Positions 7,147 to 14,620 of a stretch of 15,000 nucleotides of DNA are shown in pieces (the stretch's first letter is position 1; each line of letters starts with the position of its first letter). Under the pieces are notes generated by a model. That model was not told the origin of the DNA and searched no databases. It saw nothing but the letters and a program-made list of their open reading frames with translations. Position numbers and translations under genes: made by a program. Source of the DNA: Zygnema cylindricum (lineage: Eukaryota; Streptophyta; Zygnematophyceae; Zygnematales; Zygnemataceae); assembly GCA_037447655.1 (NCBI GenBank), contig JBBHKE010000866.1, forward strand, positions 143,308 to 158,307, in the 5' to 3' direction.

Positions 7147-10100
7147 GTAAGGAATTTAATGTCTTGATATTGTTTTGATACTGTTTAGATATTGTTTGGA
7201 TATTGTTTTAATATTGATGATTTTCTGATATTGTTTTGATGTTGTTTGGGTATTTTTTGGTTGATGTTTGATATTGTTTGCTTATTGTTTTCATACTGTT
7301 TGGATATTTGTTTGGTATTGTTTTGATAATGTTTGGATGTTGGTCTGATATTGTTTTGATATTGTTTGGATATTGTTTGGATGTTGCTTTGATCTTTTTC
7401 TGCTCATGTTTATTCATTGTTTGAATATTGTTTTGATATCGTTTGGTATGATGGAATACCGAAGTAATTTTGTGTCACTTTAAGATGTTGTCCTTGATCT
7501 CTCATGATTGTATATTGTTTCGTACAAAACATTGATAGTTGTCTGCAAGTTTTAGGTAGAAAGTTATAAGACATTGATTCATTCGTACTTGATCTGGTTT
7601 TCCTGAAACATCATGCATTTTTCTCAGTTAGAGCTCTTTTCGTACTTGTAATGTGTTTGTTTTGTCCCTGTTGTCAGATAGGAATAACCATACTTTAGTT
7701 TTCTGATTAATTTGTTGTTAAATTCCAAAGTACAATCCATTTCTTGATGTCTGTTGGTATATAACATTCTTCTCATATGTTTGACACATACAAGACAATT
7801 GTCACTTTTTGAAAAGAAATAGAAAGTGTTCAATAGGCAATTTCAACATATCTATGATCCATATCACGATGGGTGTTAGCAAACACTAAACATGCTATGT
7901 CTTTCATTACAGTTTCTTTGTTTGCAAGTGTTTTAAGTTGAAGTCATGACTAGAAAAGGAAAAAAGAAGGAACAAAATGGACCATAAAACCCATAGAAAA
8001 ACCACAGTCGAGCAACAGACACCAGAAAGTAGTGCTCATTCAACAATTCAGGTAGTCAAATTGATTATAATTTTCATCTTTTTTTTTCAGTTGATATAAA
8101 GTTAGCCTTGGCTGTTTCAATTTCCAAACTCAACAAATAAGAAAAAAAAAATTGAGCCGTGAGTACCGGTTTAGCATTTGTGATATCACGTGATGCATGA
8201 GTTTTGGGTTTTGTTTCATTTAAATATTGAAAAATCATTTCACATAACAGGATGGGATTTTTTTATTGTTGTGGTTTTAACTGAAGACTCGATAAATTTC
8301 CTCAAATTTACTGTCTACAACCTTTATTGGGGATAATAAATTATAAACAATAGTAATTAGCTCCTGGTGTTAAAATTGATCTTTGTAAACCTTTCTAACT
8401 TTTACATAAACGAATCTTTACATGAATGAATTTTTGTATAAATAATCGAAAAAAATGATTGTAATTAATGGTCATGTTAATCATTTTGGCCATTCATTTT
8501 ACTAATTAAAGTGAACCAGATGATTTATTCATTTTGTCGGATAATATTTATTTATTCATCTATGTATGAATGGATCTTTACATGAAATGAATCTTTGCAT
8601 AAGTCAGTGTGGAACACCAATTTTTTGTATTTTGTTTCTTTATCTATTTTTTTTTTTTTTTAGTGGTGGTAACAGAGGTGAGGTAGATCAAAAATAAGGG
8701 AGCGCATCTTTCCCTCCCTTGCCCCAGTTCATTAAAAGTCAATGGAAATAAAGTGAACCTTTGATAAAAAAGCAATTATTATTTTAAGGATATTTAAATC
8801 TGCCGTGTTGTTTCTGCATGTTTTTCATGTTTTCTTGTTATGTTAATGTTTTTATTTGAAAAAATATATATAATATAGATATAATTTTTGAGATTTTTTT
8901 TGCAGGTTTCATACGAACAATTATCGAGGGCCTTAAAAGATATTGCTCAAAATCCTGAGCAGGTCTGTTTTTTTTTTTTTTTTCCCATAGTGTTTTGCAA
9001 ATTTGTATTTGGTATGCATAGGAAGACAATTTTCAATGTTTTTCCAGTTCGTTGATTTTTTTTGCATTTTTTTTCAACTTTTATTTATTTGTTTTTCTGT
9101 TGTTTTTCCTAAATTGGCGGACGACTGCCGGGAATATTCATGCATTTCAATTTAAACAAATAAATGTGATTTACATTTTTAAAGAATAGTTGCAAATCTT
9201 CAAAATACTCGTTAAATAAATTACATAGCTATACATTTAGTGTTGTGTATCGGTAGCCTCTTACCGACAATTGATATGTACCTTATTTTACCGATAATCG
9301 ATATGTACCTTTTTTAACCGATAATCGATGTGTTCTTTTTTTTGAATACTGATGATCGATATATCGTTTTGATATATCAGGAAGAGAATTATCGCGATAT
9401 TTTGCCGGTATATCTGTCCTGTATGCCGATCAAAAGTTATCGCGATAACTACGGTAGATACTGTACACCTGTACTGTTTCGGTCTTGTACTTTTGGTCTA
9501 ATAGAATTTGGATTTTTTGTACGTAATTGCTGTGCAGTCCGTACTGTAATTCTGTCCCGTAATTCTGTACTTCTCGTTTTACAAAGTATGGACCGATTGT
9601 GATACCGCTCCCCCACATATATATCGACAAGAGAGAGAGAGAGGAGAGGGAGAGAGAGGGAGAGAGAGAGAGTGTTAGTCCCGGAGCAATATATTGGGCC
9701 CCTTCGCTGTTCGATAACCGATGATATCGGTCATCAGAATTACTTACCGAAATAAGTTTTAGGAAATTTATTGATACACAATACTTTATACATTCCATTT
9801 TTGAAAAAGAAATAAAAATTGTCTTTTATCAAGAAAAAAATGAACTTCGTTTATGAAACTTTTAATCTTTTCTTTCTTTTGGTATTAATACAGAAAAAAA
9901 CTCAGCAACAGATGGTAGCACATATTTTTCCAAAACTTTCAGTTTACAATACTGTGGACCCTTCTATTGGACCTTCGCTCGTAAAGGCAAGATATTTACC
10001 CATCCATTCTTTTCGTTTACTGGATTTTTTCTGAATGCATGGGTATGTAATGTTCTAAATCTCTCTCTCTCTCTCTCTCTCTCCCTCTCTCCCTCTCCCT

Positions 10101-13100
10101 CTCTCCCTCTCTCCTCCCACTCCCTCCCTCTCCCCTCCCATTCCCTCCCTCCCTCTCCCCTCCCACTCCCTCCCTCCCTCTCTCCTCGCACCCCTTCCCA
10201 CCCCCCCTTCAGCTCATCCAAACTGCAGTGAATCCCGCGTTCTCCCCCACTGCTGCTTTTTTGAGTCATGTTTTTGGGCATTTTTGTTTAGTAGGTACAA
10301 TTAACTCACTCGTGTCTAATAGATTGCTCCCCCTTCCTCTCTGTTCTCTCTTCTTTCCTCTCCTTCCTCCCCCCGTCTCCTCTCTCCCCTCTCCCCTCTC
10401 TCTCTTTCCTCCCCCTACAGCTCCTCCAAACCTGGTCTCCCCTCTTCTGACTAATCCCCCTCTCTCTTTCTTCCCCCTCTCCCTTTCCATCTCTCCCCTT
10501 CTCCCCCTCTCCTCCCCTCCCCCCTCCCTCCTCCCCCCTCCCCCCCTCCCCCCTCCTCCCTCCCGCCCCCAGTTCCTCCAAACTTCGTCCAATCCCGGCG
10601 TTCTCCGGTACTCCTACTACTTCATGAGCCGCATTTTGAGCGAGAGCGGCGATCCTCAGAACTCGCCAGGTGGCGGCGTCCCGACGCCCAATTGGGACAG
10701 TCTGGCAGAGATGGCGACAGGTGGTGCCGCCTCGCTGACTCGCGCCGATGTGGTGCCGCAGATTCTGTCGCGTCTCGTCACGGAAGCTTCCACGACGGAC
10801 GTGGCCTGTGAGTGGTGGTCGAAAAGAAAAAGATGGGAAAGGAGAAGAAGAAAATGAGGAACGAGGAAAGAAATGAGAGAGGAGAAAGGAAATGAGTTGT
10901 CGAAAAGAAATGAGTCGTTGGGGAAAAGAATGAGAAAGGAGAAAATGTGAAGCGTGAAACGGCTTTCTTTCTTTCTCTCTCTCTCTCTCTCTCTCTCTCC
11001 CTCTCTCTCTCCCTCTCTGTCTCCCTCGCTTGCACTCTCCCTCCCTCTCTCTCGCTCTTTCTCTCTCGCTCTCTCTCTCTTTCTCTTTCTCTCTCTCTCT
11101 CTCTCTTTTTTCCGCTCTAAATGCAAATGCAACTTTCTTCAGACTTCCTCTCTCTCTCCCTCTCACCCTCTCTCTCTCCCTCTTTCTGCCTCTCTCGCTT
11201 CCTCTCTCCCTCTCTCTCTCTCTTTCTCTCTCGCTCTCTCTCTCTCTTTCTCTCTCTCTTTTTCCAGCTTGCAACTCTTTTCAGACTTTCTCTCTCTCCC
11301 TCTCTCTCTCTCTCTCCCCTTTTTCTTTCCTTCTTCTTCCACTCTCGCTCTCCCCCTCTCTCTCTTTCTCGCTGCCTTTCGTGGATCCTCGCTGTTTTTT
11401 TTTTCCCCTCCCTCTCATATCTGGTTCTTTTTTGTCTTTTCCCTCTGTGACGCACTTCTCCTCTCCCTCTCCATCTCTCTATGTTCTTTACCAATTTGTT
11501 TATTTCAGAAATCTTCTGTGTTTACCTCTGGATTTTGAAAAAAAAAACACCCTTGACAAAAACAAGAAGAAAATCTGCAGATTATGATTATTGTAACAAG
11601 TTCACTGTGTTTTTCACAGAATGAACACCAAAAACAAACATCGGAAAAGAAAAAGAAAGAAATGAATACCATAGTTTTATGATTGTTGTAACAATTTCAC
11701 TGTGTTTTTCACCTTCATAATTTTCACTAGTAGTATAAGTGATAACTTGTTATCCCTTTTCTTTTGCGTCGAACTGCAACAAAAAAATTTGTAGATAGCC
11801 ATAAAAATATAAAAAATATAGTTAAAAACTCGGTATCGTTGTTGTTCCTGTTTTTTTTTTTTTGTTTGTCAATTGTATCCTTTTTTTTTTTTTCTTCCAT
11901 TTCTTTCGTTTTAATTATTTTAGTATACCTACTGCTCTTGCATTGTGTTATTTTGTGTGTTGTTTTTTTTTTCCTTTTTCTCCTTTTCCTTTTTTTCTTT
12001 TCCTTGTTCTTCTTTTTCCTCGGCTCCCTGTTTTTTTTTTCCGGCAGTTCATTGCCGAAGAACGGCGGCTCTTAAATCTCTCGCTTTTTTTCTTCCTTTT
12101 TTATTCTCATTTTTGTTTTTTTCTTCCCCTTTTTTTTCGGGCAGTTCATGGCCGAAGAATGGCTGCCCTTAAATCTCTTGTCTGTCTCCCTCCAAATAGT
12201 CCGGAAGCATTTGAAGCTCTCGCTATAATTGTTTTTCAAATTTTTGATCGGGTACGGTGAGGTTCCCTTGTTTTTACTCTTTTTTCACTTCCGTTTTTCC
12301 TTTTTTTTTCTTTGTTCTCTTTGCTTTACCCCAGTTCTTCCATCTTTCTACTCTGTCACTTTTGTTGTTTTGTTCTCCATTATTTCCTATTCGTTACTCT
12401 GTTTCTTTCTTCACTTTAACCTGTTTTTCCTTTTCCTTACTACGGTAATCCCTTTTTCTTTACTCCATTTCTTATTCCATTTCTTCCCATTCTTCACTCC
12501 ATTTCTTCCTTTTTGTTTAATCTTCTTTTCTATTTACTCCATTTCTTCTTTTCCTTTACTCCATTTCCTCCCATTTTTCACTCCGTTTCTTCCTTTTTGT
12601 TTAATCTTCTTTTCTATTTACTCTATTTCTTCCCATTCTTCACGCCGTTTCTTTCTTTTCTTTACTTTACTTTACATCTTTATAATACCCCGACTCGATT
12701 GTTTACTCAAAATAAAGTTTACTGGGGATCCCGTGCAACTAAAATATGTACTTATATTGTTCGAGGAGGGGAAGGGGGAGGGAAGAGGGGGGAGGGGACG
12801 GAGGGGGGGGAGGGGGAGGGGGAGCGGGAAGATGGAAGAGGGAGGGAGAGGGAGAGAGAGTATCGTTTTCGTGTCATAGTGTGTTCATGTGATGTATTTT
12901 ATAAGCCATTTAAGAGCATTGAACCTGTAAAACTAAATTAAGCATTCATATTTTATACAGCAGCAAGAAAAAGTCGAGCTTAAAAATTTCACGAATGTTC
13001 CATTTATACGAAGTTCATAAAAAGACGAAACACTAAAGTATTTTATTTATTTGTTGATTTTGGGTTGCAGGTATCGGAAGATCGTAATAAACGACGTCGA

Positions 13101-14364
13101 AAGATTAGTCTTTTCACTCGTGGAAGTCAAGATAAAGAGGTATTTCATTAAATGACAAAAACCAAAATACAAAAAATAGTTTTGTTTTTAGCTATGAAAA
13201 CGACGTAAAGATTTGGTAAAATCAGTTTATTTCTTAATGAAATGTTAGGTACTAAAATCGCTCGAATATTAATAATCTAGAATTTATTACTCGGTGTGTA
13301 TTTTACAAAACATCAAGATTTCCTGTTTTTCACCTTTTATCAGTCAATTTGTCTTTTTTTTTACTGTTCCGTTTTTAGTCGGATCCGTTTGCATTATTTT
13401 TTTCATTGTCAACCGCTTGTGTTGTTTTTTTTTATTCATTCTTTCTTTCTTTCATTTTCTTTCTCTTTTTTGGTTATCTTTGTAAGTTCAATGGAAATAA
13501 AAAGGATCATATTAATCCCCTTTACTGAAAGTTTCGGGTCATATTTAATTCATTCATTCATTTATGCATTCTTTATTTTTTTATTTATTCTTTCATCTAT
13601 TTATATATTTTCTTTTTTTCACATTTTTATCATTCGTTTTTGTATTTATGTATTCTTTCCTTTATTTGTTTTTTTTTATATGCTAATGTATTAATCAAAT
13701 AAAATCACAAACAAACTAATAAGGGAAAAGAAAAAAGAAAAAGAAATAAATACATCAAATAAACAAGTAAAGGATTGAGAAATGGAATGAGTAATGTAAT
13801 GTTTTTTTATCTTTATTTTTTACCTTTTTTTTCAGTTTGTTAATTAATTAGTTAATACATCAAAAAATAAACAAGTAAAGAAATCGAGAAATGAAATGAG
13901 TACTGATTTTTTTTATTTTTTTTTTCTTGGTTGGTTAGTTATTTTATTTATTTATTTTTGGCTCCGTGACAAGGAAATTTGTTCTCTCTAACGCCTTTTC
14001 TTTGATACTTTCCCTCTCCATAGTAATATCAATACAATTTTCATTTATTTATTTCTTCCATATCATTTCTTTATTTATTCCAGGCTCCGGAAATTTGTAA
14101 AAAAAAAAATTAATTAATTACATAGACAAATAAACAAGTAACGAACTGAGAAATGACATGAGAATGATTTTCATCTTTCCTTCTTTTTTCTTTAATTTTT
14201 TTAATTTGTTGATTAATTTATTCATTATAATTAATTTCATTATAATTAATTAATTAATTCCAGGCTGCCTTACGAGGAAATTTGTATTATGGGGCGTTAA
14301 GTGCTCTCCGTCGACTTCCAATGGATGCCTCTAGTGAGGCATTGGTCGAGAGAATTGTTTTAGG
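6889..14364 (+). CDS. TASH3: TASH3, TPLATE/TSET complex large subunit, N-terminal part (seven exons; gene continues past base 15000)
   Basis: TASH3 is an adaptin-like large subunit of the plant TPLATE complex (TSET in amoebae), which acts at the plasma membrane in clathrin-mediated endocytosis. Exons 6889-7146, 8906-8962, 9894-9986, 10573-10807, 12145-12251, 13071-13139 and 14264-14364 join in frame to about 306 residues. After a Pro/Ser/Thr-rich N-terminus come KQVSYEQLSRALKDIA, MVAHIFPKLSVYNTVDPS, GVLRYSYYFMSRILSESG, PTPNWDSLAEM, LTRADVVPQILSRLV, FHGRRMAALKSL, NKRRRKISLFTRGSQDKE and GALSALRRLPMD. These follow, in order, the conserved blocks of plant TASH3 as I recall them (helical ARM-like solenoid). 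The remaining solenoid and the C-terminal SH3 domain would lie to the right. All phases agree. One donor is GC. Confidence 0.85.
7147..8905 (+). other. TASH3 intron 1 with TGATATTGTTT minisatellite
   Basis: A 1759-bp intron, GTAAGG to TTTGCAG. The first 300 bp are a degenerate short-period repeat. A duplicated segment ATCTTTACATGAA(A)TGAAT occurs near 8412 and 8574. The rest is T-rich and holds no supported coding sequence. Confidence 0.75.
7160..7445. repeat. Degenerate ~10-12 bp minisatellite (GATATTGTTT)
   Basis: About 25 copies of GATATTGTTT(T/G)-like units in tandem with few gaps begin some 15 bp after the exon 1 donor. The minus strand reads as an ISKQYPNNIKTI-type repetitive frame, which is a by-product of the repeat. 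Confidence 0.9.
8906..8962 (+). CDS. TASH3: TASH3 exon 2 (VSYEQLSRALKDIAQNPEQ)
   Basis: A 57-bp phase 0 exon between acceptor TTTTTTTTGCAG and donor CAG|GTCTGT. It encodes 19 residues. VSYEQLSR..KDIA matches the first conserved helix of TASH3, so it is called although it is short. Confidence 0.82.
9258..9337. repeat. Subterminal triplet repeat in the intron 2 hAT element
   Basis: Three units of about 27 bp, each TTACCGA(C/T)AAT(T/C)GATATGTACCTT or close to it. In hAT elements such subterminal repeats are often transposase binding sites. Confidence 0.75.
9628..9672. repeat. GA microsatellite inside the hAT element
   Basis: Runs of (GA)n broken by GGAG and GGGAG. Confidence 0.9.
9894..9986 (+). 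CDS. TASH3: TASH3 exon 3, ending at a GC donor
   Basis: The acceptor is TTAATACAG. 31 codons read KKTQQQMVAHIFPKLSVY then NTVDPSIGPSLVK. The block HIFPKLSVYN.VDPS is a strong TASH3 landmark. The exon ends AAG|GCAAGA, a non-canonical GC-AG donor with good surrounding match. Ending there makes the join to exon 4 phase 0. The spacing between PSLVK and GVLRY then equals that in the plant protein as I recall it. Confidence 0.82.
10040..10200. repeat. (CT)n and CTCCC-rich tract
   Basis: Almost pure pyrimidine on the plus strand; low complexity in every frame. Confidence 0.92.
10213..10247 (+). pseudogene. Intronic copy 1 of TASH3 exon 4 start
   Basis: After TTCAG it reads CTCATCCAAACTGCAGTG then AATCCCGCGTTCTCCC. 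The true exon 4 reads TTCCTCCAAACTTCGTCC then AATCCCGGCGTTCTCC. About 35 bases align with few mismatches and one gap. The copy runs into T-rich intron sequence and has no donor. The gap would shift the reading frame. Confidence 0.8.
10421..10445 (+). pseudogene. Intronic copy 2 of TASH3 exon 4 start
   Basis: CCCCCTACAG is followed by CTCCTCCAAACCTGGTCTCC, which aligns with the first 18-20 bases of exon 4 and then diverges into pyrimidine tract. Confidence 0.7.
10573..10807 (+). CDS. TASH3: TASH3 exon 4
   Basis: The acceptor is CGCCCCCAG after a C/T tract and the donor is GGCCT|GTGAGTGG. 235 bases give 78 codons plus one base (phase 1). It encodes FLQTSSNPGVLRYSYYFMSR, ILSESG, then PTPNWDSLAEM, LTRADVVPQILSRLV and ASTTDVA. 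The NVLRY-like, TPNWD and TRADVVP blocks are the most diagnostic TASH3 motifs in the window. This exon is notably GC-rich compared with the other exons. Confidence 0.9.
10965..11490. repeat. (CT)n/(TCTCTC) pyrimidine arrays
   Basis: Long CT microsatellites interrupted by short non-repeat islands. Two islands, TGCAACTTTCTTCAGACTTCC and TGCAACTCTTTTCAGACTTTC (written here without neighbours), are copies about 141 bp apart. Confidence 0.9.
11577..11714. repeat. Duplicated segment TTATGATTRTTGTAACAA, 95 bp apart
   Basis: About 36 bases at 11582-11617 recur at 11677-11712 with two or three changes; both end CACTGTGTTTTTCAC. Confidence 0.9.
12048..12084 (+). pseudogene. Intronic copy of TASH3 exon 5 start
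   Basis: TTTTTTCCGGCAG is followed by TTCATTGCCGAAGAACGG then CGGCTCTTAAATCTCTCG. Exon 5, 97 bp downstream, starts TTCATGGCCGAAGAATGG then CTGCCCTTAAATCTCTTG. About 31 of 36 bases match and the acceptor is intact. In the exon 4 phase it would read FHCRRTAALKSLA against FHGRRMAALKSLV. It then runs into a T-rich tract with no donor. Confidence 0.9.
12145..12251 (+). CDS. TASH3: TASH3 exon 5
   Basis: The acceptor is TTTCGGGCAG and the donor is GATCGG|GTACGG. 107 bases plus the single base from exon 4 make 36 codons: FHGRRMAALKSLVCLPPN, then EAFEALAIIVFQIFDR. The FHxRRxxALKxL block matches TASH3. A nearby alternative donor, GTACG|GTGAGG (12257), would add five bases and break the frame to exon 6, so the first is preferred. 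Confidence 0.85.
12450..12660. repeat. 84-bp tandem repeat (about 2.5 copies)
   Basis: TTTTTGTTTAATCTTCTTTT at 12510 recurs at 12594 in the same context (ACTCC(A/G)TTTCTTCC before, CTATTTACTC after). Shorter TTTACTCCATTTC units continue on both sides. Confidence 0.9.
12764..12860 (+). repeat. G-run-rich purine cluster
   Basis: There are many runs of three to eight G on the plus (transcribed RNA) strand, separated by one to four bases, which is the arrangement of G-quadruplex-forming sequence. It lies inside intron 5. Confidence 0.85.
13071..13139 (+). CDS. TASH3: TASH3 exon 6
   Basis: 69 bases in phase 0 between TTGCAG and GAG|GTATTT encode VSEDRNKRRRKISLF, then TRGSQDKE. The basic KRRRK..LF.RG..DKE pattern matches the TASH3 segment before the SALRRLP block. 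The donor GTATTT is weak, but the next exon continues the homology in phase 0. Confidence 0.82.
13960..13983 (+). pseudogene. Intronic copy of TASH3 exon 7 start (acceptor lost)
   Basis: GCTCCGTGACAAGGAAATTTGT aligns with the first 22 bases of exon 7 with about four changes. The preceding bases are TTTTTG rather than CAG, so the acceptor is gone. Confidence 0.75.
14081..14100 (+). pseudogene. Intronic copy of TASH3 exon 7 start (acceptor kept, 6-bp deletion)
   Basis: TTCCAG|GCTCCGGAAATTTGTA matches exon 7 with six bases deleted. The acceptor looks usable, but the sequence soon reaches TAA and a poly-A run. Confidence 0.75.
14264..14364 (+). CDS. TASH3: TASH3 exon 7
   Basis: Acceptor AATTCCAG; donor TTTTAGG|GTAAGT. 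101 bases give 33 codons plus GG (phase 2): AALRGNLYYGALSALRRLPM then DASSEALVERIVL. YGALSALRRLPMD matches the YAALSALRRLPLD block of plant TASH3. Reading past the donor meets TAA immediately. Confidence 0.9.
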
Positions 14365-14620
14365 GTAAGTAAGGAAAATAATGTTTTAAGGTAAGGAAAA
14401 TAGCAATAGTAAAAGAAAATGTTTTAGGGTTAGGTTTCTAATAATAGTAAAAAAACATGTTTTAGGGTAAGGAAGATAATAACAATCAGAATAATAAACT
14501 GTTTTGGGGTAAGGAAAATAAGTATAAAGAATTGGCTTAGGATAAGAAACAAATAACAAAGAAAAAGAACTGTTTTTGGGTAAGGAGAACAAAAATTTGA
14601 AACCTGTTTTAGGGTAAGAA
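14356..14620 (+). repeat. Eight-copy array of exon 7 end plus donor (GTTTTAGG|GTAAGG)
   Basis: The GT of each copy lies at 14365 (real donor), 14391, 14429, 14467, 14509, 14580 and 14614, with a GA-mutated copy near 14541. Spacings are 26-42 bp. Most copies keep TTTTAGG|GTAAGG/GTAAG and are followed by A-rich sequence. Confidence 0.92.

Larger units (their letters stand above)
9238..9786. mobile_element. Non-autonomous hAT element (549 bp) with 8-bp target duplication
   Basis: The direct repeat TATACATT at 9230-9237 and 9787-9794 immediately flanks the termini TAGTGTTGTGTATC (9238-9251) and, in reverse complement, AAGTATTGTGTATC (9773-9786), 12 of 14 matching. An 8-bp duplication with short inverted termini is the hAT signature. 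Inside are three subterminal repeats of TACCGATAATCGATATGTACC type (about 9260-9335), a reversed counterpart near 9712-9750, and a GA microsatellite. There is no transposase; it depends on enzymes from elsewhere. Confidence 0.85.
8963..9893 (+). other. TASH3 intron 2, carrying a hAT element
   Basis: A 931-bp intron, GTCTGT to AATACAG. More than half is the transposon at 9238-9786. The remainder is T-rich, without coding sequence. Confidence 0.78.
9987..10572 (+). other. TASH3 intron 3, CT-rich with two decoy exon starts
   Basis: A 586-bp GC-AG intron. It holds (CT)n runs at 10040-10084 and CCCT-rich tracts to 10570. Two copies of the exon 4 start, each with its own AG, lie at 10213-10247 and 10421-10440. 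Confidence 0.78.
10808..12144 (+). other. TASH3 intron 4, CT-rich with tandem duplications
   Basis: A 1337-bp intron, GTGAGT to CGGGCAG. It contains a GA-rich start, (CT)n arrays, a 141-bp duplicated segment near 11129 and 11270, a 95-bp-spaced duplication near 11582 and 11677, T-rich sequence, and an extra copy of the exon 5 start at 12048-12084. Open frames on both strands are low-complexity Ser/Leu/Phe or Arg/Glu strings and are not genes. Confidence 0.78.
12252..13070 (+). other. TASH3 intron 5 with 84-bp repeat and G-run cluster
   Basis: An 819-bp intron, GTACGG to GGGTTGCAG. It has a pyrimidine-rich first half with a tandem repeat (about 12450-12660), a purine/G-rich cluster at 12764-12860, then AT-rich sequence to the acceptor. 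No coding content. Confidence 0.75.
13140..14263 (+). other. TASH3 intron 6, built partly of tandem copies of its own 3' end
   Basis: A 1124-bp AT-rich intron. The segment from about 13751 to 14263 contains three degenerate units marked by AAATAAACAAGTAA and GAGAAATG(A/G)(A/C)ATGAG. Two intronic copies of the exon 7 start follow, at 13960 and 14084. The first half has ATTCATTCATTTAT-type simple sequence. Confidence 0.78.
13751..14263 (+). repeat. Three tandem units of the intron 6 3' end
   Basis: The marker AAATAAACAAGTAA(A/C)G occurs near 13757, 13867 and 14127, each followed by GAGAAATG and a T-rich tract. The last unit leads into the real acceptor AATTCCAG. Unit lengths differ (about 105 and 260 bp), so indels have followed duplication. 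Confidence 0.85.

Noticed and set aside
7208-7417. Minus-strand repetitive frame (ISKQYPNNIKT type)
   Set aside because: By-product of the GATATTGTTT minisatellite in TASH3 intron 1.
10228-10857. 209-residue plus-strand open frame read as a single gene
   Set aside because: Only its 3' half (from 10573) is real coding sequence, as TASH3 exon 4. The first half is Pro/Ser/Leu low complexity from the pyrimidine tract.
10306-11274. 322-residue open frame on the minus strand, rich in Arg and Glu
   Set aside because: It is the translation of (GA)n/(CT)n tract plus the antisense of TASH3 exon 4. There is no domain, and the composition follows the dinucleotide repeat.
10954-11587. Two long Ser/Leu-rich plus-strand frames
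   Set aside because: They are frames of CT microsatellites inside intron 4.
12229-12941. Phe/Leu/Ser-rich frames in intron 5
   Set aside because: They overlap the end of exon 5 in the wrong frame and then follow T/C-rich repeats; no homology.
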